Shown here: positions 51,171 to 58,567 of the stretch, piece after piece
Layout of the letters: the number at the start of each line of letters is the position of its first letter
Position numbering within the stretch: the first letter of the stretch is position 1
Assembly (NCBI RefSeq): GCF_040605635.1
Contig: NZ_JBEXDG010000001.1
Span: 248,001-312,000 of the forward strand
Length of the DNA: 64,000 bases
Origin: Dactylosporangium sp040605635
GTDB lineage: Bacteria > Actinomycetota > Actinomycetes > Mycobacteriales > Micromonosporaceae
Direction of reading: 5' to 3'
Notes under the pieces: generated by a model
The model's input: the letters and a program-made list of their open reading frames with translations, nothing else
Databases searched by the model: none
What the model was told of the DNA's origin: nothing
Position numbers and translations under genes: made by a program

Positions 51171-52583
51171 ATGGGCGTGACATCGATTCCGCCACTGTCG
51201 CCCCCGATCGCAATTCAGCCGGTCTATCCCCTCAATCAGCCTGGCGAGACCATTTGCGTCTACGCCGGCAAGGTCGGGTTTCAGGGCCAGCAGGTACCAG
51301 GCGTGATCGAGTTGCGTTGCTCGCCCGAGCTTGACCTTGTCTGGCAGGTAGAGCCACCCGTGGCCATGCACACGGGGACAGTTGAGCTTCAGGTGCCGTT
51401 GCCCTACGGCGACCGGACAGTCGCCGGGGCGCAGCGATCGGTCGATCACGGCTTTCTGCACGGAGCGGAGCTGAGTGCGTCGGAAGATTCCAACCTTTCG
51501 CGCGTGGTGGCGCATTGGATGAATCTGCCAAGACTGGGGGGCAACCTGCCGGTTCGGGAGTCTGGAGACGGGGACGACCGGGCCCAATGGCGTCGTTGGG
51601 TTCATACCACCGGAGGCTGGCAGCTCACGATCGACGCACGACGCGACTTGTCCGAGGTCCACGAGGTGATTGGGCAGAATCGAGCCATCGCAATCACTCA
51701 CGTGATGGAGATTCGGCGGGCGGACGGCCAGGACTTCGGTATCGAGCAGGCGCGGGAGATACTTACAGCGCTCCAGTTTGCGCTCTCGTTCGGCTCGGGC
51801 CGCTGGGTGGCGCCTGCGCTACCCGTGGGCTTCGACTCGGCCGGCAACCGTGTGTGGGATCAGTGGGAGTCGCACTTCTGCGACCCCGGCGCAAACATCT
51901 GGGGTTCCTGGCTCGACTTCCACCGGGGTGCAGATGTACGTGACCTAATTGACAAGGTAGTTGCGGCATTCGCCGACGAATGGGCTAAAACCCACGAATG
52001 GTTGCCATTGCTGGCGATGGCGGTACAGGGCAATCTGAGCGGCAGGATCGAACAGCGAATCATGACGCTGCACTCGGGCTTGGAAATGCTCATATGGACC
52101 ACGCTGCTTAATGATCAGGGGTGGAGCGAGAACAAGTACAAAAGGATCAAGTACAACGACAGCAGACTGCGACTATTGCTCAGCAACGCTGGCATCTCGA
52201 CCCAAGTCGACGCGAGCCACCTGCCCGAGTTGCACAGCTTTACGCAGGACGCGAAAGCGAGAAGAGACGCGCAAGCGAGGAAAAACGCGCAAGCGACGGG
52301 CGCTGCCGCGCCAGGCCCGCAGCCGACGGTCGCAAACAGGCCGACCGACGGACCATACGTGGTCTGCGACCTGCGCAATCGCGTCATTCACCCTGAGCCG
52401 CAGCGGCCCTCGTCAGCAGCGGAGGAGACGACGGAACGACTGCGGCGGGCCGCGCTATTCGACTCTCTTCTTCTGTCGCAGGAGTACTACATCTTGCTCC
52501 TGCTGCACCGGCTGAACTACGGGGGCAGGTACCGGTCGAACATCCGAACAAAGCCGGTCGAGACGGTTCCCTGGGCTGTCTGA
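51171..52583 (+). CDS. HEPN-domain protein (ApeA-like), candidate abortive-infection RNase
   Basis: 470 residues from ATG 51171 (GTG 51168 adjacent). Lower GC than its neighbours. The C-terminal DLRNRVIHPE contains RNxxxH (about 402-407), the catalytic signature of HEPN ribonucleases, here after a helical region with QRIMTLHSGLEMLIW and DASHLPELHSF. The N-terminal half is beta-rich (GVIELRCSPELDLVWQ, WQLTIDARRDL), consistent with ApeA-type N-terminal sensor domains. Predicted phage-triggered RNA cleavage; carried as cargo. The ApeA assignment is by pattern only. A charged repeat (KARRDAQARKNAQA) sits in the linker. Confidence 0.7.
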   Translation: MGVTSIPPLSPPIAIQPVYPLNQPGETICVYAGKVGFQGQQVPGVIELRCSPELDLVWQVEPPVAMHTGTVELQVPLPYGDRTVAGAQRSVDHGFLHGAELSASEDSNLSRVVAHWMNLPRLGGNLPVRESGDGDDRAQWRRWVHTTGGWQLTIDARRDLSEVHEVIGQNRAIAITHVMEIRRADGQDFGIEQAREILTALQFALSFGSGRWVAPALPVGFDSAGNRVWDQWESHFCDPGANIWGSWLDFHRGADVRDLIDKVVAAFADEWAKTHEWLPLLAMAVQGNLSGRIEQRIMTLHSGLEMLIWTTLLNDQGWSENKYKRIKYNDSRLRLLLSNAGISTQVDASHLPELHSFTQDAKARRDAQARKNAQATGAAAPGPQPTVANRPTDGPYVVCDLRNRVIHPEPQRPSSAAEETTERLRRAALFDSLLLSQEYYILLLLHRLNYGGRYRSNIRTKPVETVPWAV

Positions 52584-52651
52584 CGGTCGAGGTGTTCCGT
52601 GCCAGGTCGCAACTGGATGCCGCACGGTCGACGGATTCCGTGACCGTGCCC

Positions 52652-52831
52652 CTAGCTCGGCCGAGGTCCGCCCCGACCGGAACGGCCCGACAGCGCGGCG
52701 CGGGTCGCACGCCGGCGGCAAGCACGGCACAAGCGGTGCCAGCCGTCCGCCGTGCGCTTGTCGCGGCCGAATGCGGCCGGCGGGAGCGACCGGGCGCAGC
52801 CGGGGCACTCTCGGGCGGCTGGGCCGTTCAT
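52652..52831 (-). CDS. Small zinc-ribbon protein
   Basis: 59 residues. CPGCARSLPPAAFGRDKRTA then LCRACRRRA: a two-CxxC zinc knuckle, common in phage- and element-encoded HNH-associated proteins. ATG 52831 overlaps the upstream stop. Confidence 0.7.
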   Translation of the reverse strand: MNGPAARECPGCARSLPPAAFGRDKRTADGWHRLCRACRRRATRAALSGRSGRGGPRPS

Positions 52832-53058
52832 CGGTCGCCACCTGGGCCAAGCGGCCGGGCCAGCCTGGCGGCTTCGCGGGCAGCGTCGGCGCCACGGTCG
52901 CACCATGCGCACACCGGGCGGCGGCCGGTCGTCTCGCTCTGCCGATAGTCGGTCCACACGCGGACCGTGTGGCACCGGGAACAGATGATCGCGGGCAGGC
53001 CACCCGCGTACGGGCCAGGGTCGGTCGCTCCGGGCGGAATGATGCGGCGGCGGCGCAT
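52828..53058 (-). CDS. Small zinc-ribbon protein
   Basis: 76 residues; ATG 53058 with GAAGGAGAG upstream. ICSRCHTVRVW and VCAWCDRGADAAREAARLA supply two CxxC pairs. Translation-coupled to the next small zinc protein. Confidence 0.7.
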   Translation of the reverse strand: MRRRRIIPPGATDPGPYAGGLPAIICSRCHTVRVWTDYRQSETTGRRPVCAWCDRGADAAREAARLARPLGPGGDR

Positions 53059-53082
53059 GTCGCTCTCCTTCAGAGATGATCT

Positions 53083-53334
53083 TCAAACTCCAGTCCCGTA
53101 CGCGGTGGCTGTTGCTATACCTACCGGGGCAGCGGCTGGTGTCGAGGGGGTCTCCCCCCAGGTCGGCGCGGCGACCGTCGCGCGGTTTGTCGCGTCGTCG
53201 TCGCGTTGCTGTCGCGTCGCTGTCGTCGTTCGTAACGACGAACGTTCGCGTTGCTGCAACTCGTGATCGTGCTTGCTGTGCGCTGTGCGTGCGCGTCGCT
53301 GTGCTTGCTGAGCCGCGAAGTCACGCGCGTTCAC
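53083..53334 (-). CDS. Possible small Arg/Gln/Ala-rich protein
   Basis: 83 residues from a GTG at 53334. NARDFAAQQAQRRARTAHSK, then Thr- and Asp-rich stretches. The DNA is a low-complexity CGT/GCT-rich run, so chance is a real possibility. Confidence 0.35.
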   Translation of the reverse strand: MNARDFAAQQAQRRARTAHSKHDHELQQRERSSLRTTTATRQQRDDDATNRATVAAPTWGETPSTPAAAPVGIATATAYGTGV

Positions 53335-53804
53335 CGACGTGCATCGCCGCGTGCGCTGCGTGCGAGCGGCAACGCTGCGCTGACGCTGCTCAGCAGCACC
53401 AGCAGCATCACGAGCGGGGGCCGGGGGGTTTCAACGGGCCGGGCGAGATAGCCACCCACAGCACAAGCGGGCTGACGTTCGATCGTGTCAACGCGTGCGC
53501 CATGGGTGGTGCAGGCGAGCGGCGAGGCAGGCGACGGGCGGCAGTCGGCCGGGCGTGGTCGACGCAGCGGGGTCGCCTCGATACGCCCGGGGCGGGCGGC
53601 GTTGTCGACCGGGTCGCCACCGACCGGGCGGGCGGGTCATCCGTGGGGGATGCCCGCCTGACCGGCCCATTAGCGCAGCGAGCACAGGAAGTACATTGTG
53701 GCTCACGCTGCGACGTTTTCGCAGGTCATCTCATAGGTAGCGCGCCTACACAGGCGCTTACCTGGTCGCGCGAGGCTTGCGGGGCGATCTCGGCCGGGCA
53801 GTGC
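53335..53804. other. Region without a confident gene
   Basis: Low-complexity CGT-rich DNA then GC-rich sequence. Several short frames are open on both strands (for example a GTG frame ending at 53488 on the - strand) but none has a credible start or motif. Confidence 0.5.
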
Positions 53805-54008
53805 TCACTCGGCGGCGTCACCCGCGATACCGGCCAGCGCGTTGGCGTCGGCGAGCGTGTAGCCCAGCGAGTACAACCGGCGCGCGTGCGCATCGGGCGT
53901 TTCGTAGGGCTCGCGGCCCGGAACGTGCTGCGGCACCGGGCGCCCGTCGCGGCCGATGTACTTCTCAGTCACCAGCCGGGCGAACGCCGGATCGTAGAAC
54001 TCGGCCAT
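53805..54008 (-). CDS. Small element protein, unknown
   Basis: 67 residues: EFYDPAFARLVTEKYIGRDG, YETPDAHARRLYSLGYTLAD. Well-behaved composition; starts 2 bp after the preceding stop. Unknown; probably structural or regulatory in the element. Confidence 0.65.
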   Translation of the reverse strand: MAEFYDPAFARLVTEKYIGRDGRPVPQHVPGREPYETPDAHARRLYSLGYTLADANALAGIAGDAAE

Positions 54009-54010
54009 CG

Positions 54011-54574
54011 TCAGCGGCCGATCGCGATGCGCTCACGGTCGAAACGCACGTCCCGGGTGCCGCTCGCCAGGTAGGACAGCAGGTTGGGCAGAGCGGCCAG
54101 GATGCCTACGCCGTTTTCCCCCGACCCGAACACGAGGGCCTCAAGCGAGACATCCCGCCGGGCGGTCTGCTGGAGGGCCGCAAGGTGCCGCAGCGCGTCC
54201 ACAGCGGCCGTGACAGCAGCCGTGGCGGTCTCGATAGCGTCGGGCACTTCGTAGACCGCAGCGGCGGCGCGGGCGGCGGTAACGACGTTGTCGGCCCGGC
54301 GGCGGAGAACCTCCGCCCGGCGCAGCGTCTTGCGCGCTTCGTCCAGGCGGACTTCATGCGCGAGGGTGTCGAACGGGGCCGGGGCGTCGGTACCGTCGCG
54401 CAGCGCCTTGCGAACGGCTGCCTTGTACTCGGCCGGGGCGGCTTCGAGATCGGTCAGCGCGTCTTCGGCGTCGCCGTAAGCGTCGTCGGCGTCGCGGTAC
54501 GCCGTCTCGGCGGCGTCCAACTCGGCCTTCGCGGCGGCGCGAGGGTCGGGGGTGTTGTTCGTGTTGCGTGCCAT
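54011..54574 (-). CDS. Coiled-coil element protein
   Basis: 187 residues; ATG 54574 with AAGGAA upstream. Acidic, Ala-rich heptads (AELDAAETAYRDADDAYGDA, RLDEARKTLRRAEVLRRRAD) predict a long coiled coil. C-terminal VGILAALPNLLSYLASGTRD. Unknown. Confidence 0.65.
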   Translation of the reverse strand: MARNTNNTPDPRAAAKAELDAAETAYRDADDAYGDAEDALTDLEAAPAEYKAAVRKALRDGTDAPAPFDTLAHEVRLDEARKTLRRAEVLRRRADNVVTAARAAAAVYEVPDAIETATAAVTAAVDALRHLAALQQTARRDVSLEALVFGSGENGVGILAALPNLLSYLASGTRDVRFDRERIAIGR

Positions 54575-54603
54575 GGTGGCATTCCTTCGGTAGCGCGTAG
54601 GGC

Positions 54604-54843
54604 TCAGCCGTGCGCGCGGTGGCAGGCCGGGCGGTCGCCCGGTCGGAGGTTGGTGCGTGGCCTGCTCGCGAGACAGGCCAGTACCCGCGCGGCGTCGCGA
54701 GGGCGGCGCGGGAGTCTGTGCGTTGGGGTGCCGCCCCGGCGGTGGCTGGCGAAGGAGCGAAACTCCAGCCGGGCCGCCGAGGCAGCGTGGCGCGGTATCC
54801 GAGACGCCTCACGGATCGCGCGGTACCGATGCGCCCGCCGCAT
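54604..54843 (-). CDS. Small Arg-rich element protein
   Basis: 79 residues: MRRAHRYRAIREASRIPRHA, ASAARLEFRSFAS. Short and basic; similar helices begin other actinobacterial element proteins. Its high Arg content in GC-rich DNA keeps confidence low. Confidence 0.4.
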   Translation of the reverse strand: MRRAHRYRAIREASRIPRHAASAARLEFRSFASHRRGGTPTHRLPRRPRDAARVLACLASRPRTNLRPGDRPACHRAHG

Positions 54844-54970
54844 TCGCGCGCATCGGCGTTAGGTGCCGGCCGGTCTGCCATCTACGAGCGGGCAGCGGTA
54901 CCCGTCAAGACGGGCCGCGCCCCGGCAGCCGACCGGCGGTCTAGGGGTGTCCGATGTGGGCACCGATGGG

Positions 54971-55195
54971 TCAGAACCTGTTGCTGCGGCGCATCTCTGC
55001 CTCGACGCGGCGGAGGTCCATGCGAATACGCGCCATGTCGGCGGCTTCCGTCGAGTTGGCGCCGGACCAGACCACGTGCAGGCCGGCGGCCGGGTCGCGG
55101 CCCACCAGGCGGGCCAGAGTCGAGGCCGGGAGCCATATAGCATCGTCAGTATCGAGGTCGGTCTCTTCGTTGAGATCGTCGTCGTCGGTGATCAC
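54971..55195 (-). CDS. Small acidic element protein
   Basis: 74 residues from GTG 55195, overlapping the upstream stop. N-terminus ITDDDDLNEETDLDTDDAIW is very acidic. Then ARLVGRDPAAGLHVVWSG and a helical RMDLRRVEAEMRR. DNA-mimic-like acidity is only suggestive. Confidence 0.6.
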   Translation of the reverse strand: MITDDDDLNEETDLDTDDAIWLPASTLARLVGRDPAAGLHVVWSGANSTEAADMARIRMDLRRVEAEMRRSNRF

Positions 55196-55647
55196 GGCGA
55201 TCCGGCAGCCAGCAACTCCAGCCCCTCGATGAGCGGCTCTGCGGCCAACAGCATGTCCGTGCCCATCACGGCCGCGTTGGCGCGCACGAAATCGAGCGAC
55301 TTCCGCCATGCCACAACGCGTGCGCAGTCGGGCAGACCACATGCCGCGCTGCGCGGCCTGCCTCGACCCCCGGCGGGCCGGACCGACACCGTGCGGCGGC
55401 AACGGGCACAGGTCACGTCGTGGCGTTCGCGGCCCGCGTTGAACAGTTCGGTTACGTGGTCGGGCAGGTCGAGCCACCACATGTTGCCAACGGCAAGCTG
55501 CCGCAGCGACCGAAGCTCGGCCAGCGGCGGGCCGGCATCGCGCGGCAGTGCCACATCCGGCAGTGCGTTGATCGCATCGGCGAGCGGGCGCGCACGAGCA
55601 ATTGCATCCGCCAACGCCATCTCGGCGATCGTCACAGCGGCCGTCAT
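55192..55647 (-). CDS. Zinc-binding element protein
   Basis: 151 residues. CARCRRTVSVRPAGGRGRPR then ACGLPDCARVVAWRKSL provide four Cys, a likely zinc ribbon. Start overlaps the previous stop (ATGA). Unknown. Confidence 0.65.
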   Translation of the reverse strand: MTAAVTIAEMALADAIARARPLADAINALPDVALPRDAGPPLAELRSLRQLAVGNMWWLDLPDHVTELFNAGRERHDVTCARCRRTVSVRPAGGRGRPRSAACGLPDCARVVAWRKSLDFVRANAAVMGTDMLLAAEPLIEGLELLAAGSP

Positions 55648-55841
55648 GCGGGCAGCCCCTCGCGCAGAGCGGCGGCCTGCGTGAGCAGCAGAGCCGCCAG
55701 GCGCTCGCGGATGCTCGGGCGCACAGTGTCGTCCGCCAGCAACGCGAGGGCGCGCGTGGTCATCACGTCCGCGAGGTCGGGGTACGGCGTGGGCTCGGCG
55801 GGGCGGGTGGCGACCGCAGCCGGAGGGGTGAGGGTGAGCAT
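55644..55841 (-). CDS. Small element protein, start of operon
   Basis: 65 residues: LTLTPPAAVATRPAEPTPYP, DLADVMTTRALALLADD, RLAALLLTQAAALREG. Helical. A terminator-like hairpin lies just upstream, so its expression may be attenuated. Confidence 0.6.
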   Translation of the reverse strand: MLTLTPPAAVATRPAEPTPYPDLADVMTTRALALLADDTVRPSIRERLAALLLTQAAALREGLPA

Positions 55842-55863
55842 CTTGGCGTTCCTCTCTGAGACG

Positions 55864-55927
55864 AAAAAGCCCTGGTCAACGGGGGCCGACAGAGGTGCAT
55901 CTCTGTCGACTCCGGCTGATCAGGGCT
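55864..55927 (-). terminator. Nested hairpin with U-run before the small-gene operon
   Basis: Read leftwards: AGCCCTG-A-TCA ... TGACCAGGGCT outer stem encloses CGACAGAG ... CTCTGTCG, followed by five T on the leftward transcript, ending 22 bp before ATG 55841. Confidence 0.7.
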
Positions 55928-56182
55928 CGGGTGGCGCGACCGGCGCGCCATACACGGCGGGCCGGGGTGGGGCCGGGGAAACGCTTCTTTTCCTGGCCAC
56001 AGGGATACTGCGCCGGGAACCGCAAAGTGTGCGGATTGGCCAGGCGGCGCGCAGGGAGAGCCGTCGATCGGCTGGCGGCGTGGTGGAGGCACCGGGTTAC
56101 TACGCCAGCGAAGCCGATGTGTGCGGCCGGGCCGTGCGCGGCGCTGTCGGGGGGCCGGCGGCGGGCCGGGCAAGTGGTCCGG

Positions 56183-56322
56183 GTGCTCTTTCGAGGGGTG
56201 TTTTCGAGACCAGCCGCTAGATTTGGTTATTTTTTTTCCTATAGAGAGGAAATAGCTCTGTCGCTCGGCGACTCTCGAAAACGGGGGGTAAAAGAGCACT
56301 TGAGAGCACCTGGAGCACTTGA
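56183..56322. other. AT-rich inverted-repeat and iteron-like region (origin or control region candidate)
   Basis: Left arm 56183-56209 and right arm 56273-56299 share GTGCTCTTT at the outer and TTTTCGAGA at the inner ends, flanking a 63-bp AT-rich core with TTATTTTTTTTCC. Next to the right arm three 10-bp near repeats follow (AGAGCACTTG, AGAGCACCTG, GAGCACTTGA). The surroundings have no confident gene between 55928 and 56492. Confidence 0.5.
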
Positions 56323-56492
56323 CCGCAGCAGCCCCCCGGTGCACGGCCGGCAGCCGGCACAGCAGCCCACACGCGGCGGCATCACGCGCCAGCCCTGCGG
56401 GCCGGTGCCGACATGCAGAACCGGGCAGGTACCAAGTTGGTGGGCCTGCCGGTTCTGAAGGCTCTACGGGGCTCCTGTGGAGCCGTTCAGTG

Positions 56493-56760
56493 CTACTCGT
56501 CGTCATCCATCGCAGCATCGAGCCGGCGCAGCACCTCGGCACGGCGGGCCATCACGTCGGCGAGCCGCGCAGCATCGGCCCACCTGCCCGCACGCACGGC
56601 GCTGCTCGATGTGGGCAGCGTCGTACCTGCCCTGCATCGCCGTACGCGCCAGGCGCAGCCGCTCGCAGTCCAGCGCGAGGCGTACGCCTTCCTCAACGCC
56701 GGACGCCCAGCCATCGGCGTAGCCCTGGTCATAGGCGCGGGCGGGGAGATCGATCGTCAC
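56493..56760 (-). CDS. Small helical element protein with overlapping or shifted C-terminus
   Basis: From GTG 56760 (AGGAGAG upstream) the frame reads TIDLPARAYDQGYADGWASG, VEEGVRLALDCERLRLARTA, QGRYDAAHIE and closes at 56503 with an odd RRR/Cys-rich tail. Another frame, from a GTG at 56594, gives RAGRWADAARLADVMARRAE, VLRRLDAAMDDDE to 56493 and looks much more natural. Either a frameshift joins them or there are two overlapping genes. Confidence 0.55.
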
Positions 56761-56813
56761 GGGTGCTCTCCTACGTCTGTGGTCGGGGTTGGGGGTCTGC
56801 GGGGAGTCGGGCG

Positions 56814-58448
56814 TCAGGCGGGCGCGGCCCAATCGAGATCCACGCGCGCAGCGATCGCTCCCCACGGGTCAGAGCGGGTCGGCCGGCCACCCTTCTCGGC
56901 GGCGCGGCGGACGGTCATCCGGTCGACGAACTGACCCACGAACTCGCGACGGTCCGCGATCGGCGCGGAGTCCCACCATGAGCCCTCATCGCCGTACTCA
57001 CCGGATGTCCAGCCGGTCAGCGGGACCGTGGGCGCCGTTGCCTCGTCGAGCGCGGCGAGCGACGTGGTGAGGGCATCCACGCGAGCGCCTGTGGCGGTCA
57101 CCTGGTGCCCGACCACCCGCGCGGCGGCGCCCGTGGCGGTCGCCAGCGTCTCGGCCAGCCGGTCAAGCGATGCGGACGCCTCGGCCAGCTCGGCGGCCAC
57201 CATCGCGCGCTGAGCGGCGGCGGCCGGGTCGACGTTCGCGGCGGCGTAGCGGCGGGCGGCCTCGGCGAGCACAACGGCGGCGTCCTGGTCGTCAGGGTCG
57301 GCCGGGTCGATGCTGTCGAGCAGCCGGCCAATGCGGAACCGGACGTAGGCGTCCAGCGTGGCCATCGACACCGTGCACGAATGCCGACCGGCGGGTGCGC
57401 TGCACATGTAGGAGTTGCGGGTCGGCGAGGCGTTGAAGCGGCGAGACTTCATCGGGCGCCCGCACTCGCAGAGCAGGATGCCCAGGCCGGCGAGCAGCGA
57501 CGGCGTGTCGCCAGCGCGCCACGGATTGCCCCCGCGCCCGTTGAGAGCGCTCTGGAGCGCCCAGAACTCGTCGGGCGGGACGATGGCACCATCGGGCGCC
57601 GGCAGCGCGCGCTCACCAGGCACGCCGGTCGCCACGCCATAGCCGGTCGTGTTCCCTTTCGCGTCCACCGTCAGTACGGCGGGCAGGCCGGCGATGCGCG
57701 GGTCACGCAGCCGGAGCCCAAGCATCCGGTCGGACCAGCCGGACGCGGCGCGGGTGCCGCCGACGGTGGCGCCACGGGTCGCCACGCCCCGGCGCTCGAA
57801 GTAGCGGACAACGGCGTGGACGGCGTGACCCCAACGGACGGCGCGGGCGGCAAACCGCAGCGCGCGTGCCTCGGCCCGCTCGATCACCAGAGCGCGGATA
57901 GCGACGGGGCGGCCGTCGGGCGTCTGCTCGATCCGTTCGACGGTGGCGAAGCCGTACGGCGCCAAGCCGACATGACCCCCGGCGGCGCGGGCGAGGGCCT
58001 TTGCGCCCCGAACAGCCTTCGACTTGTTGGCGCTCTCGTTGTGGGCAGCGTCGAGGCGTAGCAGCAGGTGGATCAGGTCCATCGTGTTGTCCGGGCCGAA
58101 CGTGCCCTCAGTGGTCGAGGTGATCGTCAGGCCAACGGCCAGCAGCGGCAGCAGCTCGGCGAGCGCCTGTTTCGGGTCCTGCCGGGTCAGCCGAGAGACG
58201 TAGTACACATAGACGTGCGTCACAAGGCCAGCCCTGATGTCCTCGATCAGCCGGTCATAGTCCGGGCGGATCACGTCGGTGTCGTAACCGCTCTTGCCGA
58301 TGTCCTCATAGCGGCGCAGCTCACGGCCGGGGTGGTCAGCGGCGGCCCGCTCCCCGGTCGCGGCACGCTGGGTCTCCGGGCTTGCCTCGGACTTGTTCCG
58401 GCGGGCGCTGGACTGGCGGACGTACGTGGCGGGACTCGCGTTGATCAC
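56814..58448 (-). CDS. int: Large serine recombinase (element integrase)
   Basis: 544 residues from GTG 58448. N-terminal resolvase domain with YVRQSSARR (nucleophile Ser13), YEDIGKSGYDTD, VSRLTRQDP. A recombinase domain and zinc beta-ribbon follow (CECGRPMKSRRF...YMCSAPAGRHSC), then a coiled-coil motif (ASASLDRLAETLATATG). Catalyses attP x attB integration. It reads away from attR, which lies 35 bp beyond its start. Confidence 0.95.
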   Translation of the reverse strand: MINASPATYVRQSSARRNKSEASPETQRAATGERAAADHPGRELRRYEDIGKSGYDTDVIRPDYDRLIEDIRAGLVTHVYVYYVSRLTRQDPKQALAELLPLLAVGLTITSTTEGTFGPDNTMDLIHLLLRLDAAHNESANKSKAVRGAKALARAAGGHVGLAPYGFATVERIEQTPDGRPVAIRALVIERAEARALRFAARAVRWGHAVHAVVRYFERRGVATRGATVGGTRAASGWSDRMLGLRLRDPRIAGLPAVLTVDAKGNTTGYGVATGVPGERALPAPDGAIVPPDEFWALQSALNGRGGNPWRAGDTPSLLAGLGILLCECGRPMKSRRFNASPTRNSYMCSAPAGRHSCTVSMATLDAYVRFRIGRLLDSIDPADPDDQDAAVVLAEAARRYAAANVDPAAAAQRAMVAAELAEASASLDRLAETLATATGAAARVVGHQVTATGARVDALTTSLAALDEATAPTVPLTGWTSGEYGDEGSWWDSAPIADRREFVGQFVDRMTVRRAAEKGGRPTRSDPWGAIAARVDLDWAAPA

Positions 58449-58482
58449 GGCAAGCAGAATACTACCTTGCCCGCCAGAGTCT

Positions 58483-58490
58483 AAGAACCC
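58483..58490. other. attR core (AAGAACCC)
   Basis: Eight-base match to attL, within the Lys-Asn-Pro codons of the displaced msrA 3' end, between the integrase start and the host remnant. Confidence 0.75.
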
Positions 58491-58560
58491 GTACGGCTAC
58501 TGCAACCACGGCCCGAACGGCATGACCTGCCCGATCGGCGTCGGCTCGCTGCCCGCGTAG
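58483..58560 (+). pseudogene. Displaced 3' end of host msrA
   Basis: Reads KNPYGYCNHGPNGMTCPIGV, then GSLPA and stop. It is the typical actinobacterial MsrA C-terminus, with both recycling Cys, but without promoter or start. It aligns residue for residue with the element-supplied tail at 48406-48475. Confidence 0.95.
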
Positions 58561-58567
58561 CACGCGC

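Larger units (their letters stand above)
48398..58490. mobile_element. Integrative element inserted in the 3' end of msrA
   Basis: About 10.1 kb. Bounded by AAGAACCC at both ends. The integrase gene abuts the right end. The displaced 3' end of msrA lies just outside the right end and a substitute 3' end just inside the left. Contents: integrase, many small genes, DUF2637, HTH and Cys-pair proteins, and a HEPN-type gene. No FtsK-type translocase, relaxase or replication initiator was recognised, so it is best read as an integrative/mobilisable island or satellite. Confidence 0.9.

Noticed and set aside
53251..53451. 66-codon forward frame beginning MLQLVIVLAVRCACA
   Set aside because: Lies in low-complexity CGT/GCT-rich DNA opposite a weak frame; no start signal or motif.
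48398..58490. Complete conjugative element
   Set aside because: No FtsK-type translocase, relaxase or replication initiator recognised; the SpdB-like DUF2637 protein alone is not enough.
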